A stretch of DNA of 64,000 nucleotides. Origin: Pseudomonas sp. ML96 (GTDB lineage Bacteria; Pseudomonadota; Gammaproteobacteria; Pseudomonadales; Pseudomonadaceae). The position numbers and the translations under genes were made by a program. The stretch lies in contig NZ_JPMY01000016.1 of the NCBI RefSeq assembly GCF_000761545.1, forward strand, positions 1 through 64,000, read 5' to 3'. The notes below the pieces were generated by a model, which was not told the DNA's origin, did not search any database, and worked only from the letters and a program-made list of their open reading frames with translations. Below are positions 27,237 through 36,632 of the stretch, piece by piece; position 1 is the first letter of the stretch; every line of letters begins with the position of its first letter.

Positions 27237-28541
27237 TCAGAAGCGCCAGGTCGCCCCGCCGCCAAGGATATGCAGGGCCGCGTTTTCGTAGCTGCCCGAT
27301 AAGGTGGTGCCGGAGCGCGACTTGGTCTGCTCGACCTCCATGTCGCCCAGCCACACCAGGGTGTAGGCCAGGTGCAGGTCGAGGCCTTCGTCGAGCTGGT
27401 AGTTGATGCCGGTGGCGAAGCGCCAGGCCTCGCCCATGGGGTTGTCGACGGTGCGGTCATCGTCATCCACGGCCGAGCTGTCGTAGCCAAGGCCGACGCT
27501 CCAGCGCAGCTGCGGGGTGGCCTGGTACTGGGTGCCGATGGAAGCGTGCCAGGTGTCCTTGTATTGGCGGTCAACACTGCGGCTAACGCCAAAGGCATCG
27601 GCGTCCACCTCCACGCCGATATCGCCGAACTCGCTCCAGTCCTGCCAGCCGAGGCTGCCGAGCAGTTTCCACTGCGCATCGAGCTGGTGCGCCACGCTCA
27701 GCTGCACGGTCTGCGGCACGTTCATGTCCAGCTCCAGCGAGTCCACATCCAGACGACGCAGGGCGGCATTGACGATGGGGTTGCTGACGTCGTCGACGTC
27801 CGGCTTGTCCTCGAACTCCAGCTTGACCTTGCTGGTGTAGGCCAGGCCGATCTGAGTGCGTTCGTCGAGCTTGTAGAGCAGGCCGAGGTTGACCCCGGTG
27901 CCGACGTCGGTGTCCTTGAATTCCAGTTGCCCGTCGGGGTTGTCATTGATCCCGAGCAGGTTGTTGTTGATGGCCATCTCGGTGCGGTAGTACCCCAGCA
28001 CGAAGCGCGGGCCGATGCCGACCGAGAGCTGGTCGGTGAACTGGTGGGCTATGGTTGGCTGGAACGACACGCCGATGATCGCCGCTTCTTGGGTGAAGTA
28101 GCGGCCGGCCCAATCGTCGTCATAGTCGAGCGCCAGGCCGAAGTTGCCATACATGCCGAAGCCGATGGCCGAGGTTTCGTTGAGCTGGTGGCTAATGAAC
28201 AGGCTGGCGCCCGGCAGCCATTCCAGCGAGTTGCCGCCTTCGTTGCCATCGAACTGATTGCCGTCGTCGCGGGAGAAAGTGATCTGGCCGAGGATCACCT
28301 GGGCGTTGGCACTGACCTGCGTGCCCTTGAGTTCGGTGATGCCGGCAGGGTTGCTCATCAGCACGCTGGGGTCGCTGGCGAGCGCGGCGGAACCGGCATT
28401 GGCCAGCCCGGCGCCTTCCTGGCCTGCCTCATAGATCAGAATGCCGCCGGCCTGTGCGTGGTCGGCCATCAGCAGGCCCAGGCCGGATGTCAGGATCGCT
28501 GCATAGGCGATACGGGTGTTGCGGGTAGTGACATAGCGCAT
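27237..28541 (-). CDS. FadL/OmpP1-family outer-membrane porin 1
   Basis: This 434-residue barrel has a signal peptide ending HAQA/G (about residue 32) and the FadL N-terminal hatch pattern ALASDPSVLMSNPAGITELKG; the sequence ends in the barrel-type WRF. FadL proteins let fatty acids and other hydrophobic compounds diffuse laterally through the barrel wall. The ATG at 28541 follows AGCAGGGG. A close paralog is at 63533-64000. Position before a DUF3313 lipoprotein and an alkylsulfatase suggests uptake of alkyl sulfates or the released alcohols, which is inference. Confidence 0.92.
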   Translation of the reverse strand: MRYVTTRNTRIAYAAILTSGLGLLMADHAQAGGILIYEAGQEGAGLANAGSAALASDPSVLMSNPAGITELKGTQVSANAQVILGQITFSRDDGNQFDGNEGGNSLEWLPGASLFISHQLNETSAIGFGMYGNFGLALDYDDDWAGRYFTQEAAIIGVSFQPTIAHQFTDQLSVGIGPRFVLGYYRTEMAINNNLLGINDNPDGQLEFKDTDVGTGVNLGLLYKLDERTQIGLAYTSKVKLEFEDKPDVDDVSNPIVNAALRRLDVDSLELDMNVPQTVQLSVAHQLDAQWKLLGSLGWQDWSEFGDIGVEVDADAFGVSRSVDRQYKDTWHASIGTQYQATPQLRWSVGLGYDSSAVDDDDRTVDNPMGEAWRFATGINYQLDEGLDLHLAYTLVWLGDMEVEQTKSRSGTTLSGSYENAALHILGGGATWRF

Positions 28542-28922
28542 AAAGCATCCCCTGCTGAATATGGCTATCACAGCACTACCGGTACAGCGGCACCCGAGGG
28601 GAAAAAGCGTAGTTGGCGATGCATGGCAACTACCGATCAGGTACAGCCGTTCCAGCCATGACAAGAGGCAGCGTAGTAGAGGAGATTTGCGCTGCAAATT
28701 TCTGCCGGAGAAAACTGTAGGGATTCTCACTTAAACGCGACGGGTGGCGTAAAGCCGCAGTTTTACTGGGCTGAATGCTGGCGCAATGCCATCCGCCAGG
28801 GACGAAATCGGGCTACTGAGTGCCGCAAGGACTCCTCGGTGGATTCAACGAAGTTCAGTCCGAGATGTCAGTGCACAACACGTCCGTGTGAGCAGTTCGA
28901 CTCTCTGTAGCCCCGCAAAAGA
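28542..28922. other. Spacer between FadL-type and MltF-like genes, no gene
   Basis: About 380 bases with no convincing coding frame. It contains the promoter region of the FadL-type gene and a short dyad at 28685-28699. Nothing else was recognised. Confidence 0.6.
28685..28699. promoter_or_regulatory. Short dyad upstream of the FadL-type gene
   Basis: ATTTGC-GCT-GCAAAT is a perfect 6-3-6 dyad about 145 bases upstream of the FadL-type start. Its size would suit a TetR- or MarR-type operator, but only one copy is seen and no such regulator is nearby. Confidence 0.3.
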
Positions 28923-30392
28923 CTATTGGGCGGCGGCAGTCGGTTTCCCCTTTTTGTCGACCAGCTTGTAGGCCACGTAGTACTTGTAGATGTTGCCGAC
29001 GTAATCGACCGTCTCTCGGCCAACCACTCGTGCGGCACTGTGTTCGACGTTACCGAACCAGACATTCGGATCGAGCCCGGACTTCTCCGCGAGCCGCCTG
29101 AACTTGCGCAGATTGCCCGGGCCCGCGTTGTACGCGGCAAAGGTCATCAGCGTCTTGTTGAGCGGCGTCAGCTCCGGGTCGTTCAGGTACTTGTCTGCCA
29201 GCAGGCGCATGTACTTGCTGCCCGCTTCGATGTTCCTGTCCGCGCTCTTGTCGATTCCGGTTATGCCTACCGCCTTGTCGGCAGCCGTACTGGGCAGCAG
29301 CTGCATCATGCCGACCGCGCCGCGCGAGCTACGCGCCTTCTGGTTGAGCTGAGACTCCTGGAAGCTCTGGGCCATCAGCATCAGATAATCGAAGTCGTAG
29401 GTCTGGGCATGCTTGCGGAACAGGTCGACGGTCTCGCGGAATTTCTTCATTTCCGCTTCGGAAGTCGACTTGAACATCTTCTGGCTGTTCTTCACGTACT
29501 TGTTGCGTAGGGTGTTGCCAAACACCGTGCCGACCTTGTGGGCTTTGACGAAGGCATCCAGTTCGGTCTTGAACTTGGGGCTGCCCTTGCGGATAGCCCA
29601 GGCGAACTCGGCACCTTCGTGCACGGCAAAGCCGTCATCAATGCGCATGTCGGTATACAGCTTGCTCCAGGCCTCGGCGATGTAGCGATCCACTACGATG
29701 CCGTCGATGATCCCGGCGTTGACCATCTCCAGCAGGTCCTCGGACTCCAGGTTCTCATCGGCAGGAACCACATCTATGGGTGCCAAGCCCTTTTCCTGGA
29801 AGCTCTTGTTCAGGTTGACCAGATGTTCGAAGTAACTGCTCGAGGCTCGCACCGTGATCTTGCGCCCGGACAGGTCCTCCAGCTTGTTCAAGGGTTTGCT
29901 GCCTTTGGCCGACACGACCACCTCGCGGATACCGCTGGCAAACGGCGCGCCGAAATCCACCGTCTGCAGGCGCCCCTCGGTAATGGTCAGGCCTCCGGCG
30001 GCAATGTCCCCTACGCCTTCGAGCAGCTTTGGCATCAGCTCGTCACGGGCTACCGGGATAAACATCACGCGCCACTGGAATGACTTGCGCTCATAGGGAT
30101 GGCGCTTGTTCATCCAAACCTCCAGCGCCTTGCCCAGCTCATAGCTGATGCCCTGCTGACGGCCGCGATCGACGGCATAGAAGGTTCGGCTGTAGGGCAC
30201 CAGAACCCGTATCAGGCGCCGCTCACGCATTCCGTCCAGATCGCCAATCCAGGCTTCCGGAACAGGCAGCACCATGGCCGTCACTTCTGCCTCTTCCTGA
30301 GCGCTGAGTTGCACATCGGGCAACGCCGGTGTTTCAGCCAAAGCCGATGCGCTGAACAGCAACAACGTCAGAGCCGCACTGCGAAGGTTCAT
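28923..30392 (-). CDS. MltF-like lytic transglycosylase with SBP_bac_3 domain
   Basis: This 489-residue exported protein has a signal peptide ending ALAE (about residue 19), an SBP_bac_3 domain (about residues 55-300) and a C-terminal SLT goose-lysozyme-like domain. The catalytic glutamate is in QSFQESQLNQKARS, followed by RGAVGMMQLLPSTA and FAAYNAGPGNLRKF. This is the MltF architecture: cleavage of peptidoglycan with 1,6-anhydromuramyl ends, controlled by the N-terminal domain. It stands alone with a GGAGAGGG ribosome site. MltF itself is usually a single-copy core gene elsewhere, so this may be an accessory paralog. Confidence 0.9.
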   Translation of the reverse strand: MNLRSAALTLLLFSASALAETPALPDVQLSAQEEAEVTAMVLPVPEAWIGDLDGMRERRLIRVLVPYSRTFYAVDRGRQQGISYELGKALEVWMNKRHPYERKSFQWRVMFIPVARDELMPKLLEGVGDIAAGGLTITEGRLQTVDFGAPFASGIREVVVSAKGSKPLNKLEDLSGRKITVRASSSYFEHLVNLNKSFQEKGLAPIDVVPADENLESEDLLEMVNAGIIDGIVVDRYIAEAWSKLYTDMRIDDGFAVHEGAEFAWAIRKGSPKFKTELDAFVKAHKVGTVFGNTLRNKYVKNSQKMFKSTSEAEMKKFRETVDLFRKHAQTYDFDYLMLMAQSFQESQLNQKARSSRGAVGMMQLLPSTAADKAVGITGIDKSADRNIEAGSKYMRLLADKYLNDPELTPLNKTLMTFAAYNAGPGNLRKFRRLAEKSGLDPNVWFGNVEHSAARVVGRETVDYVGNIYKYYVAYKLVDKKGKPTAAAQ

Positions 30393-30490
30393 CTACCCTC
30401 TCCTTGCTTTACCTAAAGTGGACGCCGGCCTCGCTGGAGTTCTGCGCCCTGCTCTACCGCCCGCTTCTCATCCATGACCCACATGGGAGA

Positions 30491-32179
30491 TCAGGCGGCA
30501 ACGAAAACGATGATCGGACCACATACCGCCAGCAGCACATTGGAAATGGCGTAGCACACCGTGAAGCCAATTACCGGCGTATTGCTGCCCGACTGCTCCA
30601 TGACCTTGTTCATCGACGCGGCCTCGGTCTGGGCTCCCGCCAAGGCGCCAAACAGAATCATCGGGTGCAGGCGCAAGACATAGCGGCCGAAGTACAGGGC
30701 CACCAATGGCGGCAGCAGTGTCACCACTACCCCGGAGATCAACAGCGCTGTGCCCTGTTCCTGCATGGCAGCAATCGCCGCGGGACCAGCCAGCAGGCCG
30801 ACCACAGCGCCAAACGCGGTCAGGCCGAACTCGGAGAAAGCCCATTGCGCCGCGGGCGGCAGGTTGCCGACCTCCGGATGGCGGGAGTTGAACCAGCCAA
30901 TCAGCAGCGCAACAACCAGCACGCCGCCACCAACACCCAGCTCCACTGGAATCATGCCGATATGCGTCGACAGCATGCCCAGCAGCGCGCCAATCACCAT
31001 GCCCAGGCTGTGTATGGCTATGTCGGACTTGTAGCTGCTTTCCCGGATCCGCCCCACCCTGGCGGCCAGTGACTCGACGCTCGCTTTGCGCCCGGAGAGC
31101 GAGATGACATCGCCCCGACGCAATACCGTGTTGGGTAACAGCGGCAGCTCAAGCCCCTGGCGAGTGATGCTGTTGATGAAGCAGCCGAGTCTCTCTGCGC
31201 CAACAACACGCGCCTTGATGTCATGAATCGTATGGCCGGCCAGGTCGGCCGCAATCAGCACCACATCGACGGTGCGCGTCGGGAAGGACATCGACTCGGC
31301 ATGATCGACCTCCGGTCCTATCCACTGACTGAGCTGGCCAACGGCCTCGCGTAGCGCGTACACCCCGAGGATGTCGCCGACCTGCAACTGCAGGTCCGGG
31401 GCGCGCTCCAGTACCTGCGTCCCACGGACCACGCGCTCGATGCTCAGTGATGAGTGCAGACGCTCGATATCGGCGATGCGAGAGCCGGCGGCGCCACCTT
31501 CCACGGCCCGATGCGCCCGAACCACGATGCGCGTGTAAGGGACACGGGTGAAATCGTCCTGGTTGGTAGCGATCCCCAGCTCCTGCTCCAGCTCACGCGC
31601 CGAAGCCCGCAAATCAACCCTGAGCAGCCGCGGCGCGATGCTGCCCACGAATACGATCAGGCCAACGGTGCCGAACAGATAAGTAATGGCGTAGGCGATG
31701 GCCATGTGGCTGTTGAGCTGGGCCTTCGCCGCACTATCGAGCGGCAGCTGGGCAATGGCGCTACTGGCGGTGCCCATGATCGCCGTATCGGTCAACGCGC
31801 CGGCGCCAAGGCCTGCGGTGAAGCCGGCGTCGAACTGGTAAATCCAGTTCATCAGCAAGATGGCGCCCAGCGCAGTACTGCACAGCACCACAGAGAACAG
31901 CACCAGCTTCAAGGTGCCGCGATTCAGGCTGCCGAAGAACTCGGGGCCACTCTTGAAGCCCACGGCATAGATGAACAGCACGAAGAACACGGATTTCAGC
32001 TCATGCGGGACCTCCAGCCCCACCTGCCCGATGAGCAGCCCCATCAGCAACGCGCCCGCCACCGAGCCCAGGTGGAAGCTGCCAATGCGGATGCGCCCGA
32101 TCAACACGCCCAGGGCAATGGCCAGAAAGACCGCGAGCTCCGGATTTGAGCGAAGTGCGCCTATGACGAAATCCATCAT
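30491..32179 (-). CDS. AspT/YidE-family (AAE) transporter with TrkA-C domains
   Basis: This 562-residue membrane protein has the AAE layout: two membrane halves flanking two cytoplasmic TrkA-C/RCK_C domains (about residues 205-370). The repeated membrane motif appears as GALTDTAIMGTASSA in the first half and FGALAGAQTEAASMNK in the second. AspT exchanges aspartate and alanine; YidE/YbjL paralogs are uncharacterised, and a C4-dicarboxylate or amino acid is likely here. It starts MM with the first ATG at 32179, overlapping the MscS stop. The pairing with an MscS channel suggests a link to osmotic or solute efflux. Confidence 0.88.
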   Translation of the reverse strand: MMDFVIGALRSNPELAVFLAIALGVLIGRIRIGSFHLGSVAGALLMGLLIGQVGLEVPHELKSVFFVLFIYAVGFKSGPEFFGSLNRGTLKLVLFSVVLCSTALGAILLMNWIYQFDAGFTAGLGAGALTDTAIMGTASSAIAQLPLDSAAKAQLNSHMAIAYAITYLFGTVGLIVFVGSIAPRLLRVDLRASARELEQELGIATNQDDFTRVPYTRIVVRAHRAVEGGAAGSRIADIERLHSSLSIERVVRGTQVLERAPDLQLQVGDILGVYALREAVGQLSQWIGPEVDHAESMSFPTRTVDVVLIAADLAGHTIHDIKARVVGAERLGCFINSITRQGLELPLLPNTVLRRGDVISLSGRKASVESLAARVGRIRESSYKSDIAIHSLGMVIGALLGMLSTHIGMIPVELGVGGGVLVVALLIGWFNSRHPEVGNLPPAAQWAFSEFGLTAFGAVVGLLAGPAAIAAMQEQGTALLISGVVVTLLPPLVALYFGRYVLRLHPMILFGALAGAQTEAASMNKVMEQSGSNTPVIGFTVCYAISNVLLAVCGPIIVFVAA

Positions 32180-33789
32180 GGCTTGTCAGCCTCGTCCTTA
32201 GCCTGCGCCGGTGCGGAGAACCAGCGCTCCTTGGGCACCCACTTCTCCTGCTCGGGGTCGCCCAGGTAATGCGGCGACATGATCTGCACCCCGTATTCGT
32301 TGAATACATCCTGGATGTTGGCGTGCAGCATGGTGAGCAATACCGCGCGCGGCCTGGGCTCGCTGGGAATCGCCTGGGCCACCAGGCGGTACTCCGGGTA
32401 GAAGTCCGACAGCGCCGTCTGGAACACCTGAGGGTTTGGTGTTTGCAGAATGCCGGGAGTGCGCAATGCGGCCTCGAGGAGCATGGCCTCCACCTGCCGC
32501 CAGGGCGTGTCGTAGCCGATGGTGACCACGGTATCCACGACATAGCCGTTACCCTGCACCACGCGCGAGTAGTTCTTGGTCACTGCTCCGGTGATCATCG
32601 AGTTGGGAAGGGTCAGCACCTCGCCGAGCCCCGTGCGGATAGTGGTGGTGAACATCCCTACCTCGGTCACGGTGCCTTCGTTTTCGCCAACCCGGACGTA
32701 CTCCCCTACGCGCAAGGTACGGGTATAGGTCAGGATCAGCCCGGCGGCTGCCTGCCCCACCACACTGGACGCGCCCAGGGAAATCATCAGGCCGATCAGT
32801 ACCGACAGGCCCTTGAAGGCCTCGGTGTCCGCCCCAGGCAGATAGGGATAAGCCATCGCCAGGGCGAACAGCCAGATGGCCAGTGACGTCAGCCGAGTGG
32901 TGGGCTGCAGCGTCTCCTGGTTGAGCCAGTTGATGGTTCCCGGCCGCGACAGGCGCTCCAGCAAGCGCCTGCAGAAAGCACTGAAGCCGCGCGCGATGAA
33001 GAAGATCAGCAGCGCAATCACCAGACCCGGAATCGCGCTGACCACAGCATCCAGCACATAGCGGGCAAGCCCCACCAGATACTCGTTCAGGCTTTCACCC
33101 CAGGGCCGGGTATAGGGGAAGCGCTGCAGGACGAACGTCAGCCACTCGTAGGTGAGCAGCAACACCAATACCCAATACACCAGGCCGAATAGCCGGCGAG
33201 TCACCAGCAACAGGTTGCCGCTATCGATCAATTGGGCATGGCCGACTTTCAAGGCGCTGGTGTGGCGCTGCACGCGGTCGGGCAGCCAGGACAGCAGGCG
33301 CCGGTGGCAGAAGGAAAGCAAACGCAGCAGTCCCATGAACAGCAATGTCGCCGCTGCGCTTAGGCCACCCGCCATTAGCAGGAAACGCAGGTTGCGGGCT
33401 TCCTGGGTTTCCCCGACCACCTGACGCAGGCGCTGCGCCGCAGCCTCGGCCGTTTGCCGGACGTCCGCATCGCCTGGACCAACATCCTTGGGAGAAACGA
33501 TAAACGCTCGGCGATTGCCCAGCAGTACCAGGTAGTCGTCCTGGATAGAGTCCAGCCGCACCTCGACGTCGTCCGTGCCCCCTACCACTTCATTGATCAC
33601 TGCGCGCGCACGCTCGACCCTAGCCTCGGGGTTCTCCCCCAGTACCGTGGCGCGAAACACGATGATGCTGCGATTGGCGATCTTGAGCTCAGCAGTCTCT
33701 GGCGCTGAGACCGCAGCCTCTTCTGCGGCGCTGACCATCCCAGCAAAGGCCAAGCAGAAAGCCAAGAATATGAAACGCCCCTTCCCCAT
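32176..33789 (-). CDS. MscS-family mechanosensitive channel (large form)
   Basis: This 537-residue protein has a signal peptide (FLAFCLAFAGMVSA), a periplasmic domain to about residue 135, five or so hydrophobic segments, and the MscS pore and beta domain: LGASSVVGQAAAGLILTYTRT then VGEYVRVGENEGTVTEVGMFTTTI and LPNSMI. The C-terminal mixed domain ends with PHYLGDPE. It opens on membrane tension to release solutes. A GGGGGCTGAG sequence precedes the ATG. It overlaps the AAE transporter gene by four bases, so the two are coupled. Confidence 0.93.
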   Translation of the reverse strand: MGKGRFIFLAFCLAFAGMVSAAEEAAVSAPETAELKIANRSIIVFRATVLGENPEARVERARAVINEVVGGTDDVEVRLDSIQDDYLVLLGNRRAFIVSPKDVGPGDADVRQTAEAAAQRLRQVVGETQEARNLRFLLMAGGLSAAATLLFMGLLRLLSFCHRRLLSWLPDRVQRHTSALKVGHAQLIDSGNLLLVTRRLFGLVYWVLVLLLTYEWLTFVLQRFPYTRPWGESLNEYLVGLARYVLDAVVSAIPGLVIALLIFFIARGFSAFCRRLLERLSRPGTINWLNQETLQPTTRLTSLAIWLFALAMAYPYLPGADTEAFKGLSVLIGLMISLGASSVVGQAAAGLILTYTRTLRVGEYVRVGENEGTVTEVGMFTTTIRTGLGEVLTLPNSMITGAVTKNYSRVVQGNGYVVDTVVTIGYDTPWRQVEAMLLEAALRTPGILQTPNPQVFQTALSDFYPEYRLVAQAIPSEPRPRAVLLTMLHANIQDVFNEYGVQIMSPHYLGDPEQEKWVPKERWFSAPAQAKDEADKP

Positions 33790-34488
33790 CGCTCAGCCCC
33801 CTACAGGCGTCACTGCCTGGCACAACCCGGACATATCCCCGCAAATCCCGTTCTGCAGCCTAGACCAGCCGCCAAGAAGGCGCCTGTACCACCCAACCGG
33901 CAAGAATCTGGTATGGGTCTACCCTGCCGCTCAGCACGCGCAAGGCTGGAAGTGCCGAGATAGAGATGGCAAGGCGCTATTACGCCGCCTATCCGGAAGG
34001 CAGACGCTCCGCTAGGAAAGGTGTTCTGGTACTCGGCATCCAGACCCGGGCTGACTGCCTTGACACCTTCGTTGAACAGGCAGTTGGGACCGTAGCCATC
34101 GACGCCATGGGACAAAGTAATGCTCGGTATGAGACTCACCCTGGCGAACACGCTGTTGTAGTCCCAGCTGGCGTGCATGCTGTCATCCCAGGAAGTCGAG
34201 GTCACGAAACCGTCGCCTTCGCAGTACTTGTCGATGTTCTCGGCGGAAGCACCTACTGCGGCACACTCCGACTAGCGAAGGTATTCGCCACTGGCGACTA
34301 TTGGCCGAAGGTAGCCCCTCGTGAAAGCCAGTTTCCGGCCATTAGCGCGTCATACAGTGGCTATCGAAGGCCGCCGTAAGGGGAGCCCCATACTTCGCTT
34401 CTAACATTGGAGGTATCGGGAGCTTCAGACTCCATTCAGATTCGCTTCGGATACTGCCTTCCATCGAACCAATCGATGGGGGCAAAAC
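33790..34488. other. Scar region between MscS and the hemolysin-family gene
   Basis: About 700 bases without an intact gene. It holds the DUF1302 remnant on the minus strand; 33790-33959 and 34272-34488 contain nothing I recognise. Gene orientation and base composition change across it, so it is a likely island boundary. Confidence 0.6.
33960..34271 (-). pseudogene. DUF1302 gene remnant, C-terminal fragment
   Basis: On the minus strand a frame open from an in-frame TAG at 34272-34274 encodes about 100 residues matching the C-terminal region of DUF1302 barrels: AENIDKYCEGDGFVTSTSW, WDYNSVFARVSL, a GVDGYGPN-LFNEG segment and DAEYQNTF. After the IGG segment the frame no longer fits the family, and a one-base shift restores a few expected residues, so the end is frameshifted. 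No start or 5' part remains. It is a third DUF1302 copy in the window and appears dead. Confidence 0.7.
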
Positions 34489-35166
34489 ATGATCCGATTG
34501 CAATGGGAAACACTGTTCCCACTTCACTTTGGCGGAGCTGGCGAGCGCTGTGCCTATCTGAATCTACATCGAGAAGACGCCCCTGGCCGACAAGAGCTGG
34601 AGTCGTTTGTTAAACGCGGCTTCGAGCAAGCGCATGGGGCGAATGTTCAGCACTTCCTACCGGAAATGCTTGGGCTTTATGACGGCCAAGATCGTTTGGA
34701 TGCTGCCGTCGGGATTCGCCTAGCCAGTAGTGGTCCACTCTTTCTCGAACAATATCTGGATGAACCGATGGAGACTGAGGTCTCGCGGTTAGCCGGAATA
34801 GATGTTTCGCGTGAAGCGCTGGTGGAGGTCGGTAATCTCTCGGCACTGTCTGCGGGTGGTGCGCGCTTGCTGATCATCGCAGTGACTTGGCTGCTGGCGG
34901 CCAGGGGCCTGCGCTGGGTGGCCTTCACTGGTACTTCCAGCTTGGTTAACAGCTTCCATCGCCTGGGGCTGGAACCCATTGCACTGGGTCAGGCTCAGGC
35001 CGAGCGTCTGAGTGATCCGAGCAGCAATTGGGGCACGTATTACGAGCTATGTCCTCAAGTGTTCGCCGGCGACATCCTTCATGGCCATGCAGAACTGGAG
35101 CGTCGCGGGATTTTCCAGCGCCTTGGCTTTCCGCGGTTGCAGGGAGAAAGTGGCCATGCAGCCTAA
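34489..35166 (+). CDS. Thermostable-hemolysin family protein (possible acyltransferase fold)
   Basis: This 225-residue protein matches the T_hemolysin (delta-VPH) family named after a Vibrio protein. It has no signal peptide or membrane segment. The central part EVGNLSALSAGGARLL, VAFTGTSSLVNSF and FHRLGLEP has the strand-helix pattern of GNAT or autoinducer-synthase-like acyltransferases. It heads a tight plus-strand operon (adenylating enzyme, diiron protein, SDR), overlapping the next gene by 11 bases. I therefore suspect an acyl-transfer role rather than haemolysis; this is inference. Codon use is less GC-rich than the flanks. Confidence 0.75.
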   Translation: MIRLQWETLFPLHFGGAGERCAYLNLHREDAPGRQELESFVKRGFEQAHGANVQHFLPEMLGLYDGQDRLDAAVGIRLASSGPLFLEQYLDEPMETEVSRLAGIDVSREALVEVGNLSALSAGGARLLIIAVTWLLAARGLRWVAFTGTSSLVNSFHRLGLEPIALGQAQAERLSDPSSNWGTYYELCPQVFAGDILHGHAELERRGIFQRLGFPRLQGESGHAA

Positions 35167-36622
35167 TCTCCGCTGGTTCCGCGAGGTTTTGCAGAAACAT
35201 GCCCAAGGTGGGTCGCCACAGGCAGCAGTGCGAGGTGTCGAACAGCGCTACACCTATGCCCAGCTGCTGACCGAGGTCGAGCGGCGCGAGTCCCGCTTGC
35301 GGGAGCAGCCAGCAGGACCGATCGCTTTGTTCTTGGACAACGGACCAGAAGCGCTCTTCTGGGACCTGGCTGCGCTATTCAGCGAGCGGCCCTGCATTGT
35401 ATTGCCGCCTTTCTTCAGCCCCTCTCAGCGTGCCCACTGCCTGCAGCAAAGCCAGACTCCGCTAGTGCTAGCCGGTGAGGTGATGGGCGAAGAGCTACGT
35501 GCATTAGGCTACGTGTTCGACGGCATGTTCTGGAAACACCCCATAACCCATTCGGATGCGTTGCCAGATGGCACAGCCAAGATCACCTACACCTCGGGCA
35601 GTACCGGGACACCCAAAGGTGTGTGCTTGTCGGCTGAGGCCATGTTGAGGGTTGCCCATGAGCTTGAAGCAGCCAGCCGTCCCACCCAACCTAGCCACTA
35701 TCTAGTAGTGCTGCCTCTGGGTGTGCTGCTGGAGAATCTGGGTGTATATGCCGCTCTGCTGGCTGGGGCTCAAGTTACGCTGCTGCCCCTGCATCAACTC
35801 GGTATGAGCGGTGCCAGTGGCATCGATATCAAGCGTTTGTTGACGTGCATTGCCTTGAGCGGTGCGCAAAGCCTGATCTTGGTACCGCAGTTGTTGCTGG
35901 GACTGGTCACCGCTATTGAACGTGGCCTCATGGGTGTCGGCGCCTTGCGCTTCGTTGCGGTAGGCGGGGCGAAGGTCTCGGAAGGGCTGCTTTCGCGGGC
36001 GCAGGCTGTAGGACTCCCGGTTTATGAAGGTTATGGCCTGTCCGAATGTGCATCGGTGGTCTGCTTGAACCGCCCACAGCACAGCCGTCCCGGTACGGTC
36101 GGTCGGCCGCTGCCTCATGTCGAAGTACGTCTGGCCGAGGATGGTGAGGTTCAGGTACGCGGCACCACCATGTTGGGCTATCTGGGCGAGCCAGCAAGCA
36201 TAGGCTCCTGGTTATCGACCGGCGATCTGGGTCGCTTCGATGCAGATGGTTATCTGCACATTCTCGGGCGCAAGAAGAACCAGTTCATTACCAGCCTGGG
36301 CCGCAACGTCAATCCGGAGTGGGTGGAGGCCGAGCTGACGCAGGACGGAACCATTCTCCAGGCCTTCATTCACGGCGAAGGCCTGAGCCACAACCTGGCG
36401 TTGTTGTGGCCCCTCTCTTCCGAAACAAGCGATGCCGAGTTGGATGCTGCCGTACAGCGTTGCAATAGCTCGTTGCCTGACTATGCCCGTGTACATCGCT
36501 GGGCTCGCCTTCCCGAACCGTTTGCGTCCAGCAATGGACTGCTGACTGGCAACGGTCGGCCACGCCGCGAGGCGATTTACCTCCACTACCAGAACACCCT
36601 CAACCAGCTCGTAACCGAATGA
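35156..36622 (+). CDS. Adenylate-forming enzyme (AMP-binding)
   Basis: This 488-residue ANL-superfamily protein has the P-loop TYTSGSTGTPKGV, the A5 motif YEGYGLSE and the hinge region TGDLGRFDADGYLHILGRKK. Near the C-terminus, where most members have a catalytic Lys in a GK-R context, it reads LLTGNGRPRRE, so Lys appears replaced by Arg. It is somewhat shorter than most acyl-CoA synthetases. The ATG at 35156 follows AGGGAGAAAG; in-frame upstream codons lie inside the previous gene. It should activate a carboxylate, perhaps a fatty acid, for the neighbouring enzymes. The product acceptor (CoA, ACP or amine) is unknown; no carrier protein gene is seen. Confidence 0.85.
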   Translation: MQPNLRWFREVLQKHAQGGSPQAAVRGVEQRYTYAQLLTEVERRESRLREQPAGPIALFLDNGPEALFWDLAALFSERPCIVLPPFFSPSQRAHCLQQSQTPLVLAGEVMGEELRALGYVFDGMFWKHPITHSDALPDGTAKITYTSGSTGTPKGVCLSAEAMLRVAHELEAASRPTQPSHYLVVLPLGVLLENLGVYAALLAGAQVTLLPLHQLGMSGASGIDIKRLLTCIALSGAQSLILVPQLLLGLVTAIERGLMGVGALRFVAVGGAKVSEGLLSRAQAVGLPVYEGYGLSECASVVCLNRPQHSRPGTVGRPLPHVEVRLAEDGEVQVRGTTMLGYLGEPASIGSWLSTGDLGRFDADGYLHILGRKKNQFITSLGRNVNPEWVEAELTQDGTILQAFIHGEGLSHNLALLWPLSSETSDAELDAAVQRCNSSLPDYARVHRWARLPEPFASSNGLLTGNGRPRREAIYLHYQNTLNQLVTE

Positions 36623-36632
36623 GGTTTACCCC

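Noticed and set aside
34489..35166. Reading the hemolysin-family gene as a true secreted hemolysin
   Set aside because: There is no signal peptide, membrane segment or secretion gene nearby, and the gene is embedded in a biosynthetic-looking operon.
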